DNA from: Streptomyces sp. Je 1-369
GTDB taxonomy: Bacteria; Actinomycetota; Actinomycetes; Streptomycetales; Streptomycetaceae
Reading direction: 5' to 3'
NCBI RefSeq assembly: GCF_026810505.1
Contig: NZ_CP101750.1
Coordinates: 401,448 to 465,447, forward strand
Length of the DNA stretch: 64,000 nucleotides
Shown here: positions 33,398 to 41,885 of the stretch, one piece after another
Layout of the letters: the number at the start of each line of letters is the position of its first letter
How positions within the stretch are numbered: the first letter of the stretch is position 1
Position numbers and translations under genes: made by a program
The notes under the pieces: model-generated
The model's database searches: none
What the model saw: only the letters and a program-made list of their open reading frames with translations
Told to the model about the DNA's origin: nothing

Positions 33398-35419
33398 TCA
33401 AGCAAGCGCGCCCGCGACGCGGGCGAGCCACCGGTCCACGGGCCCGGCCGTGAGCACCCCGCTGCTCGCACCGGCCAGCTGCCCCGCGGCCGGTAGCAGC
33501 CGCGAGCGGGCCCGCTCCAGCCCCGCCCGGTCCCCCGAACGCAGTGCCGCCTCCGCCTCCACACAGCACAGCGCCTCGTAGAGCAGGTCCGGCGGCGGTT
33601 CGGGGAGGGCTCGCAGTGCCGCGTGCGCCTGGGCGTGGCGCCCCGTCTCCGCGAGGGCCAGCGCCTCGGCCCAGGGGCGGTGCGGGCCCCAGTCCGCGGA
33701 CAGGTCGACCTCGGGCGGCAGCAGGTGCGCCAGGCGCAGGGTCACCAGTGCGAGTGGCAGCAGCCCCGTACGCATCCCCGGCATCCCGGCCTCGTCCAGG
33801 TGCGCGGCCGCGACGCGCAGCGCGGTCTCGGCACGTGCCACTTCCCCGGACGCCGCCGCTCGCAGGGCGTCGTACCACCGCGTGAAGACGTCGACCAGCG
33901 GCAGTTCGTGACGCTCCGAGAGTCGCGTCGCGGCGGCCGCGTGCGCGTCGGCCCCCGGGAAGTCGCCGAGTCCGGCGCGTGCCTGGAGGCGGATGAGGTG
34001 GCCGAGTACTTCGTACGTCACCAGGCCCTGACGCGCGGCGAGTTCGACGAGTTCGGCGCCGATGGCATCGCGCCGCGGGGCCAGGCCTGCACGGGTGAAG
34101 GACTGCATGTACGTCCCGTTGAGCGCGAACGCGAGCAGCGCGGGGTCGTCGAGGTGCCGGGCGAGCCGTTCCGCCTCGCGCGCGGCCCGCGGTCCGCGCG
34201 GTGTCCTTGCGCCGCGCGTCTCCACCGCGACGGTGGAGAGGAGACGGCAGCGCGTCGCGTCGGACGCGTCGTGCGGCAGGTGCGTGAGGGTCCGTTCCGC
34301 GGCGGTGACGATCTGCCGGGCGAGTTCCGGGTCGTCGCCGCGCGTCCAGATCGCCGGTACGTCGAAGGCGCCGATCACGCGGGCGGTCAGCTCCGGGTCG
34401 CCGTGCTCCTCGGCGGCCTCGATCACCGCCATGCGGTGGCCCCGGGCGGCTTCCAGTCCCCCGGCTCCGGTCACGGCGAGGTTCCGGATGAGGCCGACGG
34501 TCGACTCCAGACGGGCGCGGGCGCCTGCCTCGACGGTGCGGTCGTACGACGCCGCCGCCTCGCTCCAGAGCCGGGACGCCGAGAGCGCCGTAGCCGCCGC
34601 CGTCGTGCTCACTGCCTCCGGCCGCCCCTCCCCCGGATCCAGCGCCGCGTCCTGCGCGAGGATGTCCGCCTCCAGGCGGCGCAGGCCGGGGCCCGGGTCG
34701 AGCCCCAGCTCATCGGCGAGCGTGGCCCGGGCGCGGCGCAGTGTCGCGAGCGCGTCGCCCTGCCGGCCCGCCCGGTACAGCGCGAGAGACAGGAGCCGCC
34801 AAGCGTCCTCACGCCACGGATGGCGGGTCACGTGCGCGTCGAGGTCGGGCACGACATCGGCCGCCCCGCCGCACGCGAGCGCGGCCTCGGCGCGCCGCTC
34901 GACGGCCAGCGCGCGCAGTTCGGCGAGCCGGGAACGCTCCGTACGCGCCCACTCCTCGTCCGCGAAATCGGCGTAGGCAGGACCCCGCCACCACCCCAGC
35001 GCCTCGTCGAGGCGGCGCAGCGCATCCGGTGGCGGCACCTGCCGGGCCTCACTCACGGCCGCTTCGAACCGCCAGGCATCAACGGCGTCCGGCGCGGCGC
35101 GCAGCGCGTAGCCCGGGCCCTCGGTCACGAGGAGGCGGGCTGGTGCGCGGTGCGGCCGGTCGGGTTCCAGGGCCTTGCGCAGCGCGGCGACGAACGTCCG
35201 GACCGTCCCCAGGGCACGTTCCGGCGGGTCGTCCCACAGGTCGTCGATGAGGCGCGTGACGGGCACGACGTGGCGGCGGGCGACGATCAGACGGGCGAGG
35301 ACGGCCCGCTGCCGCGGCCCCGCGAGGGCGAGCGGACCGCCGGAACCCCAGGCCGCCACGGGACCAAGGACCCCGAACCGCACCTGTTCCGACGGTTCCG
35401 GAGACTCCGTTCCTGTCAC
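33398..35419 (-). CDS. SARP/AfsR family transcriptional regulator
   Basis: About 673 residues. The N-terminus has a SARP winged helix (VRFGVLGPVAAWGSGGPLALAGPRQRAVLARLIVARRHVVPVTRLIDDLW and GTVRTFVAALRKALEP) followed by a bacterial transcriptional activator domain (DAWRFEAAVSEAR, RHPWREDAWRLLSLALYRAGRQGDALATLRRARATLADELGLDPGP). The remaining about 400 residues are TPR-like, with no NB-ARC P-loop between them, unlike AfsR. SARPs activate secondary metabolite and other genes. GTG 35419 has GGAG upstream; an ATG at 35470 is the alternative. It is divergent from the dehalogenase-like hydrolase at 35621, a plausible target. Confidence 0.88.
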   Translation of the reverse strand: MTGTESPEPSEQVRFGVLGPVAAWGSGGPLALAGPRQRAVLARLIVARRHVVPVTRLIDDLWDDPPERALGTVRTFVAALRKALEPDRPHRAPARLLVTEGPGYALRAAPDAVDAWRFEAAVSEARQVPPPDALRRLDEALGWWRGPAYADFADEEWARTERSRLAELRALAVERRAEAALACGGAADVVPDLDAHVTRHPWREDAWRLLSLALYRAGRQGDALATLRRARATLADELGLDPGPGLRRLEADILAQDAALDPGEGRPEAVSTTAAATALSASRLWSEAAASYDRTVEAGARARLESTVGLIRNLAVTGAGGLEAARGHRMAVIEAAEEHGDPELTARVIGAFDVPAIWTRGDDPELARQIVTAAERTLTHLPHDASDATRCRLLSTVAVETRGARTPRGPRAAREAERLARHLDDPALLAFALNGTYMQSFTRAGLAPRRDAIGAELVELAARQGLVTYEVLGHLIRLQARAGLGDFPGADAHAAAATRLSERHELPLVDVFTRWYDALRAAASGEVARAETALRVAAAHLDEAGMPGMRTGLLPLALVTLRLAHLLPPEVDLSADWGPHRPWAEALALAETGRHAQAHAALRALPEPPPDLLYEALCCVEAEAALRSGDRAGLERARSRLLPAAGQLAGASSGVLTAGPVDRWLARVAGALA

Positions 35420-35620
35420 CACCACTCCACCCGTCCTGTCCGTCCTACTCGTCCTGCCCGTCCCGCCCATTCCGTCCGGACCGTGCGTTTCCGCTCACTG
35501 ATCGGTTGCTGATTCACCGGCGGCAGGCTGAAGGCGTCCGCCGCCACGGCTTCGCCCCAGCGGCCTCGCCCCATCAGCTTCGCCCCATCGGCTTCACCCC
35601 ATCCTCCCGGAGAGCTCACC

Positions 35621-36499
35621 ATGACACCGACCGTCCCCGGCTTCGATCACCAGCACGTCCCTGTCGCGGACGGCGTACGTCTCCACGTCGCCGTCGGCGG
35701 CTCCGGCAGCCCCGTCGTGCTGCTGCACGGCTTCCCGCAGACGCACCTCATGTGGCGGCACGTCGCGTCCGACCTCGCCCAGGAGCACACCGTGATCTGC
35801 CCCGACCTGCGCGGATACGGCGCCAGCGACAAACCGGCCGACCTCGACGGGGAAACGTACTCCAAGCGCACGATGGCGGCCGACGTCGTCGCGCTGGCCC
35901 GTGCCCTCGGTCACGACCGGTTCGCCCTGGCCGGGCACGACCGCGGCGCCCTCGTCGCCCTACGGGCCGGGCTCGACCACCCGGAAGCGGTCACGCACCT
36001 CTTGTCCCTCGACGTGCTGCCGACCCTCGACATGTGGGAGGTCATGCACGGCACCACGGCCGCCGTCGGCTTCCACCTGTACCTGATGGCCCAACCGCCC
36101 GGCCTGCCGGAGGAGTTGATCGGCGGCGCCCCGGACGCGTTCTTCGGCCACTTCCTCGACATCTGGACGCGCGATCCTGCGGCGATCCCCGCCGACGTAC
36201 GCGCCGCCTACCTCATGGCGTGCCGCGAAGCCGTGCCGTCCATCGTCGCCGACTACCGCGCCTCGGCCCACGTCGACGTCCGGCACGACCAGGTCGACCG
36301 GGACGCGGGCAACCGGCTCGCCATGCCGGTCTCCGTGCTCCAGCAGGACTGGGGCGCGGCGCTCGGCTTCGACGCCGCCGCGCTGTGGCGCGCCTGGGCC
36401 CCGGACCTGCGTCACGGGACCGTGTCCTGCGGCCACTTCATGGCGGAGGAGGAGCCCACCGTGGTCAGCGCGGCGATACGCGACCTGCTCACCCGCTGA
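35621..36499 (+). CDS. Haloacetate dehalogenase-like alpha/beta hydrolase
   Basis: A 292-residue hydrolase that follows fluoroacetate dehalogenase (FAcD) block by block as I remember it: HGFPQTHLMW, DLRGYGASDKP, ALAGHDRGA with nucleophile Asp107, a second Asp131 in LDVLPT, H152 and W182, DYRA (Tyr212) and catalytic His272 in CGHFMAEE. Two FAcD pocket residues differ: the Trp next to H152 is Leu153, and the second carboxylate-binding Arg (GHDRGAR) is Leu111. It may therefore act on another haloacid, an epoxide or an ester. It is divergent from the SARP and precedes a HAD dehalogenase-like gene. Confidence 0.82.
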   Translation: MTPTVPGFDHQHVPVADGVRLHVAVGGSGSPVVLLHGFPQTHLMWRHVASDLAQEHTVICPDLRGYGASDKPADLDGETYSKRTMAADVVALARALGHDRFALAGHDRGALVALRAGLDHPEAVTHLLSLDVLPTLDMWEVMHGTTAAVGFHLYLMAQPPGLPEELIGGAPDAFFGHFLDIWTRDPAAIPADVRAAYLMACREAVPSIVADYRASAHVDVRHDQVDRDAGNRLAMPVSVLQQDWGAALGFDAAALWRAWAPDLRHGTVSCGHFMAEEEPTVVSAAIRDLLTR

Positions 36500-36527
36500 G
36501 CCCCCTACCCCCTACCGCCCATCTCCC

Positions 36528-36548
36528 CGCCCTACGCCCTACGCCCTA
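36528..36548. repeat. Three tandem copies of CGCCCTA
   Basis: A 7-bp unit is repeated three times just beyond the 3' ends of two convergent genes, covering the last bases of the HAD gene. Related CCCCTAC units lie immediately before. Probably replication slippage; no function seen. Confidence 0.7.
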
Positions 36549-37234
36549 CGGCGGTCGAGCTGCTTGATCAGATCGGGCAAGTCATCGGCGTAGAGGTCGA
36601 ACGTATCCGAGGAGGTGGGCGGGTCCCCGACGGGGCGTGCCACGTAAGCCGTGCGCAGGCCGAGGCTCTGCGCGGCACGCAAGTCCCACGCATGCGTGGC
36701 GACCATCAACAGCCGCTCCGGCGGGCGCCCGGAAACGGCGACAGCCAGGTGATAGACCGCCGGGTCGGGCTTGTAGGTCCGGGCGTCCTCGGCGGACAGC
36801 GCCTGGTGCCAGCGCAGTCCGGCGTACGCGTTGAGTTCCAGCAGCGCGGACCTGCTCGCGTTGGAGAGCCCCATCAGCGGAAACCGTTCGGCGAGCCGGG
36901 CCAGCCCTGCCACCGTGTCGGGCCACGGCGGGAGCCTGCGTCCCGCCGCGGCGAGTGCCGCCACCGCATGCGCGTCGTCGACCTGCGCGGCGGCGGCGAC
37001 GAGCTGCGCGGCTTCCAGGTCGAGGGCGTCGCTGGTGAGGTAGGGCCGTACGCCGTCGACCACGTGTTGCTGCTCGCGCTCGACATGCGTCTGCCACAGC
37101 GACAGGAGCCGCTCGACCTCGGAGTCGTCGAGCGAAGGGGCGAAGGCGCCGATGCCGGCGTGGATCCCGGCGGGTTCGTCGACCAGCGTGCCGAGGACGT
37201 CGAACACGACAGCATCGATTTCGAGCTCTGGCAT
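36539..37234 (-). CDS. HAD superfamily L-2-haloacid dehalogenase-like hydrolase
   Basis: A 231-residue HAD enzyme. Motif I VVFDVLGTLVDE carries the nucleophile Asp, motif II is GLSNAS, motif III is the Lys in TYKPDPAVYHLA and motif IV VATHAWDLRAAQSLG, very close to type II haloacid dehalogenases (which read FDAYGTL and HxWD). The enzyme would hydrolyse L-2-haloacids to D-2-hydroxyacids, with phosphatase activity as the alternative. AGGAG lies 9 nt before ATG 37234; an ATG at 37270 overlapping the HxlR stop is also possible and would give 243 residues. It forms an operon with the HxlR regulator. Confidence 0.85.
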   Translation of the reverse strand: MPELEIDAVVFDVLGTLVDEPAGIHAGIGAFAPSLDDSEVERLLSLWQTHVEREQQHVVDGVRPYLTSDALDLEAAQLVAAAAQVDDAHAVAALAAAGRRLPPWPDTVAGLARLAERFPLMGLSNASRSALLELNAYAGLRWHQALSAEDARTYKPDPAVYHLAVAVSGRPPERLLMVATHAWDLRAAQSLGLRTAYVARPVGDPPTSSDTFDLYADDLPDLIKQLDRRRA

Positions 37235-37266
37235 GGGAGTGACTCCTGAAGCGGGGCGACGAGCGG

Positions 37267-37731
37267 TCATGGGGCTGACGTCCTGGCGGGGACTTTGTGG
37301 ACGGCCGTGTCGTCGGGACTCAGTCGCCGCCCGTCCGCGGACAGCACTTCCAGGGCGCGCAGACTCTGCCCCTGTCGGCGGTCGACCAGCTGAGAGTGCG
37401 GTTCACCGGGCGCGAAGAAGTTCTGCTCGCCCCACTGCCGCAGCGCCACGATGACGGGGAAGAGTGCCTTGCCCTTGGGTGTGAGGGCGTACTCGCGGTA
37501 GGCGCTGCCGTCCGAGGCGGGGACGGATTCGAGGACGCCGCCGTCCACGAGGGTGCGCAGGCGCGCGGTGAGGATGTTCTTGGCCACGCCGAGGCTGCGC
37601 TGGAACTCACCGAAGCGCCGGCTCCCGTCGAAGGCGTCCCGCACGATCAGCAGCGACCACCAGTCGCCGATGGCGTCCACCGACCGGGCCACCGGGCATT
37701 CACTGTCGTCGAAACGCGTCCTGGTCACCAT
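37267..37731 (-). CDS. HxlR family winged-helix transcriptional regulator
   Basis: A 154-residue DUF24/HxlR regulator: CPVARSVDAIGDWWSLLIVRDAFDGSRRFGEFQRSLGVAKNILTARLRTLVDGGVLE is the full winged helix, with Cys12 at the usual redox- or aldehyde-sensing place. These proteins respond to thiol-reactive or metabolic signals. It is divergent from an MFS gene, and the gap between them holds an inverted repeat (37759-37819) that probably serves as its operator. It heads the operon with the haloacid-dehalogenase-like gene. Confidence 0.92.
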   Translation of the reverse strand: MVTRTRFDDSECPVARSVDAIGDWWSLLIVRDAFDGSRRFGEFQRSLGVAKNILTARLRTLVDGGVLESVPASDGSAYREYALTPKGKALFPVIVALRQWGEQNFFAPGEPHSQLVDRRQGQSLRALEVLSADGRRLSPDDTAVHKVPARTSAP

Positions 37732-37758
37732 GGCGTCCGCCTCCCGCTCTCCACCCTA

Positions 37759-37819
37759 GTTGCAACATGCTACCAGCGACCGCTACCGTCACCATCCCCA
37801 TCTGGTAGCAACTTGCAAC
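37759..37819. promoter_or_regulatory. Candidate HxlR operator: inverted repeat between HxlR and MFS genes
   Basis: GTTGCAACATGCTACCAG (37759-37776) and CTGGTAGCAACTTGCAAC (37802-37819) are inverted copies with two central mismatches. They fill most of the 99-bp divergent promoter region, so one dimer pair could control both genes. Confidence 0.6.
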
Positions 37820-37830
37820 CAGGTGTGAGC

Positions 37831-39117
37831 ATGAGCACAAACAGGCGGAGGTGTACGCGAATGCCCTGCGACGGCCAGGCTGTGACGCGACGACAGTTCG
37901 AAACGGCCCCGGAATGCGAAACGGCCCCAGAAGCCGCGCTCCCCCTCTCCCGCGGCATCGTGCTCCTCTTCGCCGTCGCCTGCGGGGCAGCCGTGGCCAA
38001 CGTCTACTTCTCCCAGCCGCTCCTGGTGACCATGGGCCATGACCTCGCCATGAGCCCGGCACTCATCGGCAGCGTCGTCACGCTCACGCATGTCGGCTAC
38101 GGCCTCGGGCTCTTCTTCCTCGTGCCGCTGGGCGACACGGCCGACCGCAGACGTCTCGTCGTGCTCCAACTGCTGCTCCTGGTCGGCGCGTTGACCGTGG
38201 TGGCCACCGCCCGCACGGCGGGAATGCTGCTCGCGGGCATGGCCGCCACGGGGCTCCTCGCGGTCGTCACGCAGACCCTGGTGGCCTTCGCGGCATCACT
38301 GGCGCCCGCCGCGAACCGCGGACGGGTCGTCGGTCTCGTCACCAGCGGTGTGGTCGTCGGAATCCTGCTGGCCCGCACCGCGTCCGGGGTGATGGCCGAT
38401 CTCGCGGGCTGGCGCTCCGTCTACCTCGCCTCGGCCATACTCACCGCCCTGCTCGCGCTGGTCCTGCACCTGGTGCTCCCGCGTGGCAGCGGCACTCCGC
38501 GGACGTCCCTTCGCTACGGCGAACTTCTGCGGTCCACCGTCACCTTGTTCGCCCGGGAGCGGCTGCTGCGGCTCCGCGCGCTGTTCGGCCTGCTGGTGTT
38601 CGCCGCCTTCAGCACCCTGTGGAGCAGCGTCGCGCTGCCGCTCAGCGAGGCGCCGTACTTCCTGTCCCACAGCGCGATCGGCGCGCTCGGACTGATCGGT
38701 GCCGCCGGCGCCCTGGCCGCGTCGGTGGCGGGGGGCCTCAACGACCGCGGACTCTCCCGGCAGACCACCGGCACGGCGCTGGCCCTGCTCGCCGTCTCAT
38801 GGGTGCCCTTGGCCTTCACTCGCAGCTCTCCCGCCGCCCTGATCGTCGGGGTGATCCTCCTCGACCTCGCCGTCCAGGCGGTCCACGTCACCAACCAGAC
38901 CCTGATCTACGCTCTGCGCCCCGACGCGGGCAGTCGGCTGATCGGCGGCTACATGGTCTTCTACTCGATCGGCAGCGCCACCGGCGCCATCGCGGCGACC
39001 ACCCTCTACACGGTGGGCGGTTGGGGTGCCGTGTGTGCACTCGGCGCGACGTTCAGCTGCCTCGGTCTCGCCCTGTGGGCGGTCACCCGGCGCTGCGCGG
39101 ACGGGGTGGGTGATTGA
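37831..39117 (+). CDS. MFS transporter (12 TM, arabinose-efflux/sugar-exporter-like)
   Basis: A 428-residue transporter. After a hydrophilic N-terminus of about 38 residues come about 12 helices, with VYFSQPLLVTMGHDLAMSPALIGSVVTLTHVGYGLGLFFLVPLGDTADRRRLV as TM1-3 and the loop motif GDTADRRR. This pattern is that of YnfM/AraJ-like exporters. The substrate is unknown. ATG 37831 was chosen; ATG 37861 is also possible because both lie before TM1. It is divergent from HxlR and carries its presumed operator. Confidence 0.9.
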   Translation: MSTNRRRCTRMPCDGQAVTRRQFETAPECETAPEAALPLSRGIVLLFAVACGAAVANVYFSQPLLVTMGHDLAMSPALIGSVVTLTHVGYGLGLFFLVPLGDTADRRRLVVLQLLLLVGALTVVATARTAGMLLAGMAATGLLAVVTQTLVAFAASLAPAANRGRVVGLVTSGVVVGILLARTASGVMADLAGWRSVYLASAILTALLALVLHLVLPRGSGTPRTSLRYGELLRSTVTLFARERLLRLRALFGLLVFAAFSTLWSSVALPLSEAPYFLSHSAIGALGLIGAAGALAASVAGGLNDRGLSRQTTGTALALLAVSWVPLAFTRSSPAALIVGVILLDLAVQAVHVTNQTLIYALRPDAGSRLIGGYMVFYSIGSATGAIAATTLYTVGGWGAVCALGATFSCLGLALWAVTRRCADGVGD

Positions 39118-39207
39118 GCGTCAAAGGCCGTTGTCAGTGCCTCCACATAGAGTGAATACATCACTCGGGGAACATCACTCGGGGAACCTCGGAGGGGGAA
39201 CACTGAC

Positions 39208-40266
39208 GTGTCCGCAAACAGGATTCAGCACAAGGTGAATCACGTCGCGCTGGTAGTGGACTGTTCCGGTTCGATGCAGCCGCACCAGAGCCAACTCATT
39301 CGCGTGGTGGACGAGTTCGTGGCGGGCCTGAAGGCCGAGTCGGACAGCCTCGGTCACGAGACCCGTATCAGCCTCTATTCCTTCGACCACAAGGTGGAGA
39401 ACCTGGTCTGGGACATGGATGTGAAGCATCTCCCGTCCATGCGTGGGCTGTACCGGGTGAAGAACGGAGCGACGGCGCTCATCGAGGCTTCCCTGAAGTC
39501 CCTGGACGACCTGGGGCACATCTGGGAGGAGTACGGCGAGCACAGCTTCCTCCAGATCGTCGTCACGGACGGCGAGGAGAACGCCTCCGGCGGAGACCGG
39601 CGCCACGACGGCGACATGCGCATCCTCGGCCCGTGGCTCGACCGGATCACGGCGAAGATGGGCGGGCTGCCCGGCCACTGGACGTCCGCGATCCTCGTCC
39701 CGAACTCGCTGGCCAAGCGTACAGCGCAGAACTACGGCTTCCCGGCGGGCAACATCGCCATCTGGGACGCCGACTCCCAGAAGGGCGTCGAGGACGCGAT
39801 CGGCACCGTGCGCGCCGCCGCCACCAGCTTCCTCCGCGGACGGGAGCAGGGCGTGCGCGGCACGAAGAACCTGTTCGCCGTCGGCCAGGACATATCGGTC
39901 GACGAGGTGCGCGCGAACCTCGAACCGATACCGGCCGACAAATACCGTCTCCTGAAGGTCGACAAGGAGGCAGAGATCCGCCCCTTCGTCAACTCGCATC
40001 CGGGTGTCGCCTACGAAAGGGGCGCCTGCTATTACCAGTTGGGTGCCCGGGCCCAGGTACAGCAGAACAAGGAAGTCATCGTCGTCGAGAAGGACACCGA
40101 CCGCGCTTATACGGGCGACGCGGCGCGCAGCCTTCTGTTCGGTACGGGTATTCACGGAACCGTCTCCGTCAAGGCGGGCAACAATCCCAAGTTGGAGGTG
40201 TACGTGCAGAGTCGTTCGGTGAACAGGAAACTCAAGCCGAATACGCGTCTGCTCATCATGCTCTGA
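39208..40266 (+). CDS. von Willebrand factor type A domain protein
   Basis: A 352-residue cytoplasmic protein. The vWA domain spans about residues 10-200: the MIDAS motif is DCSGS (residues 18-22), with a conserved Thr in KNGATAL and Asp in VVTDGEEN. The C-terminal about 140 residues (KNLFAVGQDISVDEVRANLEPIPADKYRLLKVDKEAEIRPFV, GACYYQLGARAQVQQNKEV) have no family I know. vWA proteins bind partner proteins through a divalent metal. GGAGG precedes GTG 39208. A short frame with a good ribosome binding site follows it, suggesting a lost partner gene. Confidence 0.88.
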   Translation: MSANRIQHKVNHVALVVDCSGSMQPHQSQLIRVVDEFVAGLKAESDSLGHETRISLYSFDHKVENLVWDMDVKHLPSMRGLYRVKNGATALIEASLKSLDDLGHIWEEYGEHSFLQIVVTDGEENASGGDRRHDGDMRILGPWLDRITAKMGGLPGHWTSAILVPNSLAKRTAQNYGFPAGNIAIWDADSQKGVEDAIGTVRAAATSFLRGREQGVRGTKNLFAVGQDISVDEVRANLEPIPADKYRLLKVDKEAEIRPFVNSHPGVAYERGACYYQLGARAQVQQNKEVIVVEKDTDRAYTGDAARSLLFGTGIHGTVSVKAGNNPKLEVYVQSRSVNRKLKPNTRLLIML

Positions 40267-40295
40267 GAGGTCTGGGAGAAGGAGGCGAAGGACGA

Positions 40296-40373
40296 GTGAC
40301 GGGCTACCCGGCAATCACATCAGATGAGAATTCGGGGATCTGGCAGCGTCGGCGTACTCGGACAATTCAATGA
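40296..40373 (+). pseudogene. Possible truncated gene start behind the vWA gene
   Basis: GTG 40296, preceded by GGAGAAGGAGGCGAAGG, opens a frame beginning MTGYPAITSDENSG that stops after 25 codons. The strong ribosome binding site and the position 29 nt after the vWA stop suggest a former second gene whose remainder was lost. The frame runs into the 3' end of the convergent deaminase gene. It could also be chance. Confidence 0.3.
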
Positions 40374-40803
40374 CGGTGACACCGGCGTCCTCGATGCGAC
40401 CGGTGCCGGACGTCTCGGGCCGCCGCCGGGCGACCACCACCCGGCGCACCCCCGCTTCGCGGACCAGCCGGGCGCAGGAGCGCCGCCCGGAGCCGTCTTC
40501 CGCGCACGGTTCGAGCGAGGCGTAGAGGGTGGCCGCGGCCAGGCGCGGGTCGTCCGGCCGGAGTTTGGCCAGGGCGCCTTCCTCGGCGTGGTGGTGCGCG
40601 CCGCTCTCGCGGGAGTAGGAGCGGGCGAGTTCGGTGCCGTCGTCGGCCACGACGACGGCACCCGCGCTGAGCTCCGACTCCGAGGGCGGACTCGCCGTGG
40701 CGAGCTGGCAGGCGACGGCGAGCCAGGCCCCGTCGGCGACGGTGGTCCGGTCGCCGGGCCCGGGCCGGCCGCAGGCGACGGGAGAGTGATCGTTCACGTT
40801 CAT
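40315..40803 (-). CDS. Cytidine/deoxycytidylate-type deaminase (RibD-like zinc deaminase)
   Basis: A 162-residue CDA-fold enzyme: HAE motif with its zinc ligand and catalytic Glu in GAHHHAEEGALAKL, and the second zinc site in SLEPCAEDGSGRRSCARLV (P-C-x8-C spacing). AGAVVVADDGTELARSYSRE is the first strand pair. It deaminates a pyrimidine or pteridine-like ring; relatives are the deaminase half of RibD and nucleoside deaminases. ATG 40803 has GAGGAG upstream. It starts 171 bp from the divergent RNase H gene. Confidence 0.88.
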   Translation of the reverse strand: MNVNDHSPVACGRPGPGDRTTVADGAWLAVACQLATASPPSESELSAGAVVVADDGTELARSYSRESGAHHHAEEGALAKLRPDDPRLAAATLYASLEPCAEDGSGRRSCARLVREAGVRRVVVARRRPETSGTGRIEDAGVTVIELSEYADAARSPNSHLM

Positions 40804-40974
40804 GGAGTGTCGTTCTCCTCGAGGGCTACCGCAGGAGTACCACGCCCCCCGCCACGGCTCGGTCAGAACGTACGTGTGCCCGGCATTTCCTCGACAAGAC
40901 ATCGGGTGGCCGTGTCAGCGACGTCGGAGACCTGCAGTTTCCTGCCCGTCGGCGCGGGATGAAACGATCGGGGG

Positions 40975-41685
40975 ATGTCTGACTTGATCATTGCCGCCTG
41001 TGACGGAGCGGCGAAGAAGAATCCCGGGCCCGCGGCCTGGGCCTGGGTGGTCGCCGACGCGGACGGCCACCCGCAGCGCTGGGAAGCCGGTCCGCTCGGC
41101 CACTCCACGAACAACGTGGCCGAGCTGACCGCGCTGGCGGAACTCCTGGAGGCCACCGACCCCGCCGTGCCGATCGAGGTACGGATGGACAGCCAGTACG
41201 CGATGAACGCGGTCACCAAGTGGATCGCGTCCTGGAAGCGCAACGGGTGGCAGACCGCGGCGAAGAAGCCGGTCGCCAACAAGGAGCTCGTCGTACGCAT
41301 CGACGCACTGCTGCAGGGCCGCGAGGTGACGTTCCGGCACGTGGCGGCGCACCGCGTGGACGGCGACCACCTCAACGCGATCGCGGACGTCGCGGCCAGC
41401 GACGCCGCGACGAGCCAGCAGCCCGCGGGCACGGCCCACGGCGCGACGGAGATCCCGGAGCCGCGGGCGGAACGCATGACCTCCTCCCCCGCGAGCCGCG
41501 CACCCCGCAAGGCCACCGCCGGTACGAAGAGGGCGAGCTCGGGTAAGGCGTCCTCGGGCGCCGTCATCAAGGCCAAGTACCCCGGCCGCTGCCACTGCCA
41601 GAAGCCGTACGCCGCCGGCGAGAAGATCGCCAAGAACGCACAGGGCTGGGGCCACGTCGAGTGCCGGGAGACCGCGGGCGAGTGA
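40975..41685 (+). CDS. rnhA: Ribonuclease H type 1 with C-terminal zinc-binding-like extension
   Basis: A 236-residue protein. Residues 1-145 are RNase HI: ACDGAAKKNPGPAAWAW (first Asp), NNVAELTALAELL (Glu), RMDSQYAMNAV (Asp) and AIADVAA (last Asp), with the basic WIASWKRNGWQTAAKKPVANKEL handle region. It degrades the RNA of RNA:DNA hybrids. After a Ser/Ala linker the tail CHCQKPYAAGEKIAKNAQGWGHVEC looks like a small zinc ribbon (two N-terminal Cys, then His and Cys), found in some actinobacterial RNases H. It stands alone. Confidence 0.92.
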   Translation: MSDLIIAACDGAAKKNPGPAAWAWVVADADGHPQRWEAGPLGHSTNNVAELTALAELLEATDPAVPIEVRMDSQYAMNAVTKWIASWKRNGWQTAAKKPVANKELVVRIDALLQGREVTFRHVAAHRVDGDHLNAIADVAASDAATSQQPAGTAHGATEIPEPRAERMTSSPASRAPRKATAGTKRASSGKASSGAVIKAKYPGRCHCQKPYAAGEKIAKNAQGWGHVECRETAGE

Positions 41686-41885
41686 TCCGGCCGGGCTCTT
41701 CGGCGGCGGTGAGGATCACGCGGCGCATGACGGCCGTTGCGGCATTCGGGCGAGGACGCGTGTCCGACAAGGGGAACGCGCGTTGATCACCGCGGGCGCC
41801 CAGAGTTGTGCTGCTCCGGTCGCGCACGGCGTGTCGTGACCCGACCGGGCGCCCTCAGGCACATTCGACTGCAAGGAGATCCACC

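Noticed and set aside
35621..36499. Firm call as fluoroacetate dehalogenase
   Set aside because: Two pocket residues needed in the characterised enzyme are Leu here, so only a family-level name is justified.
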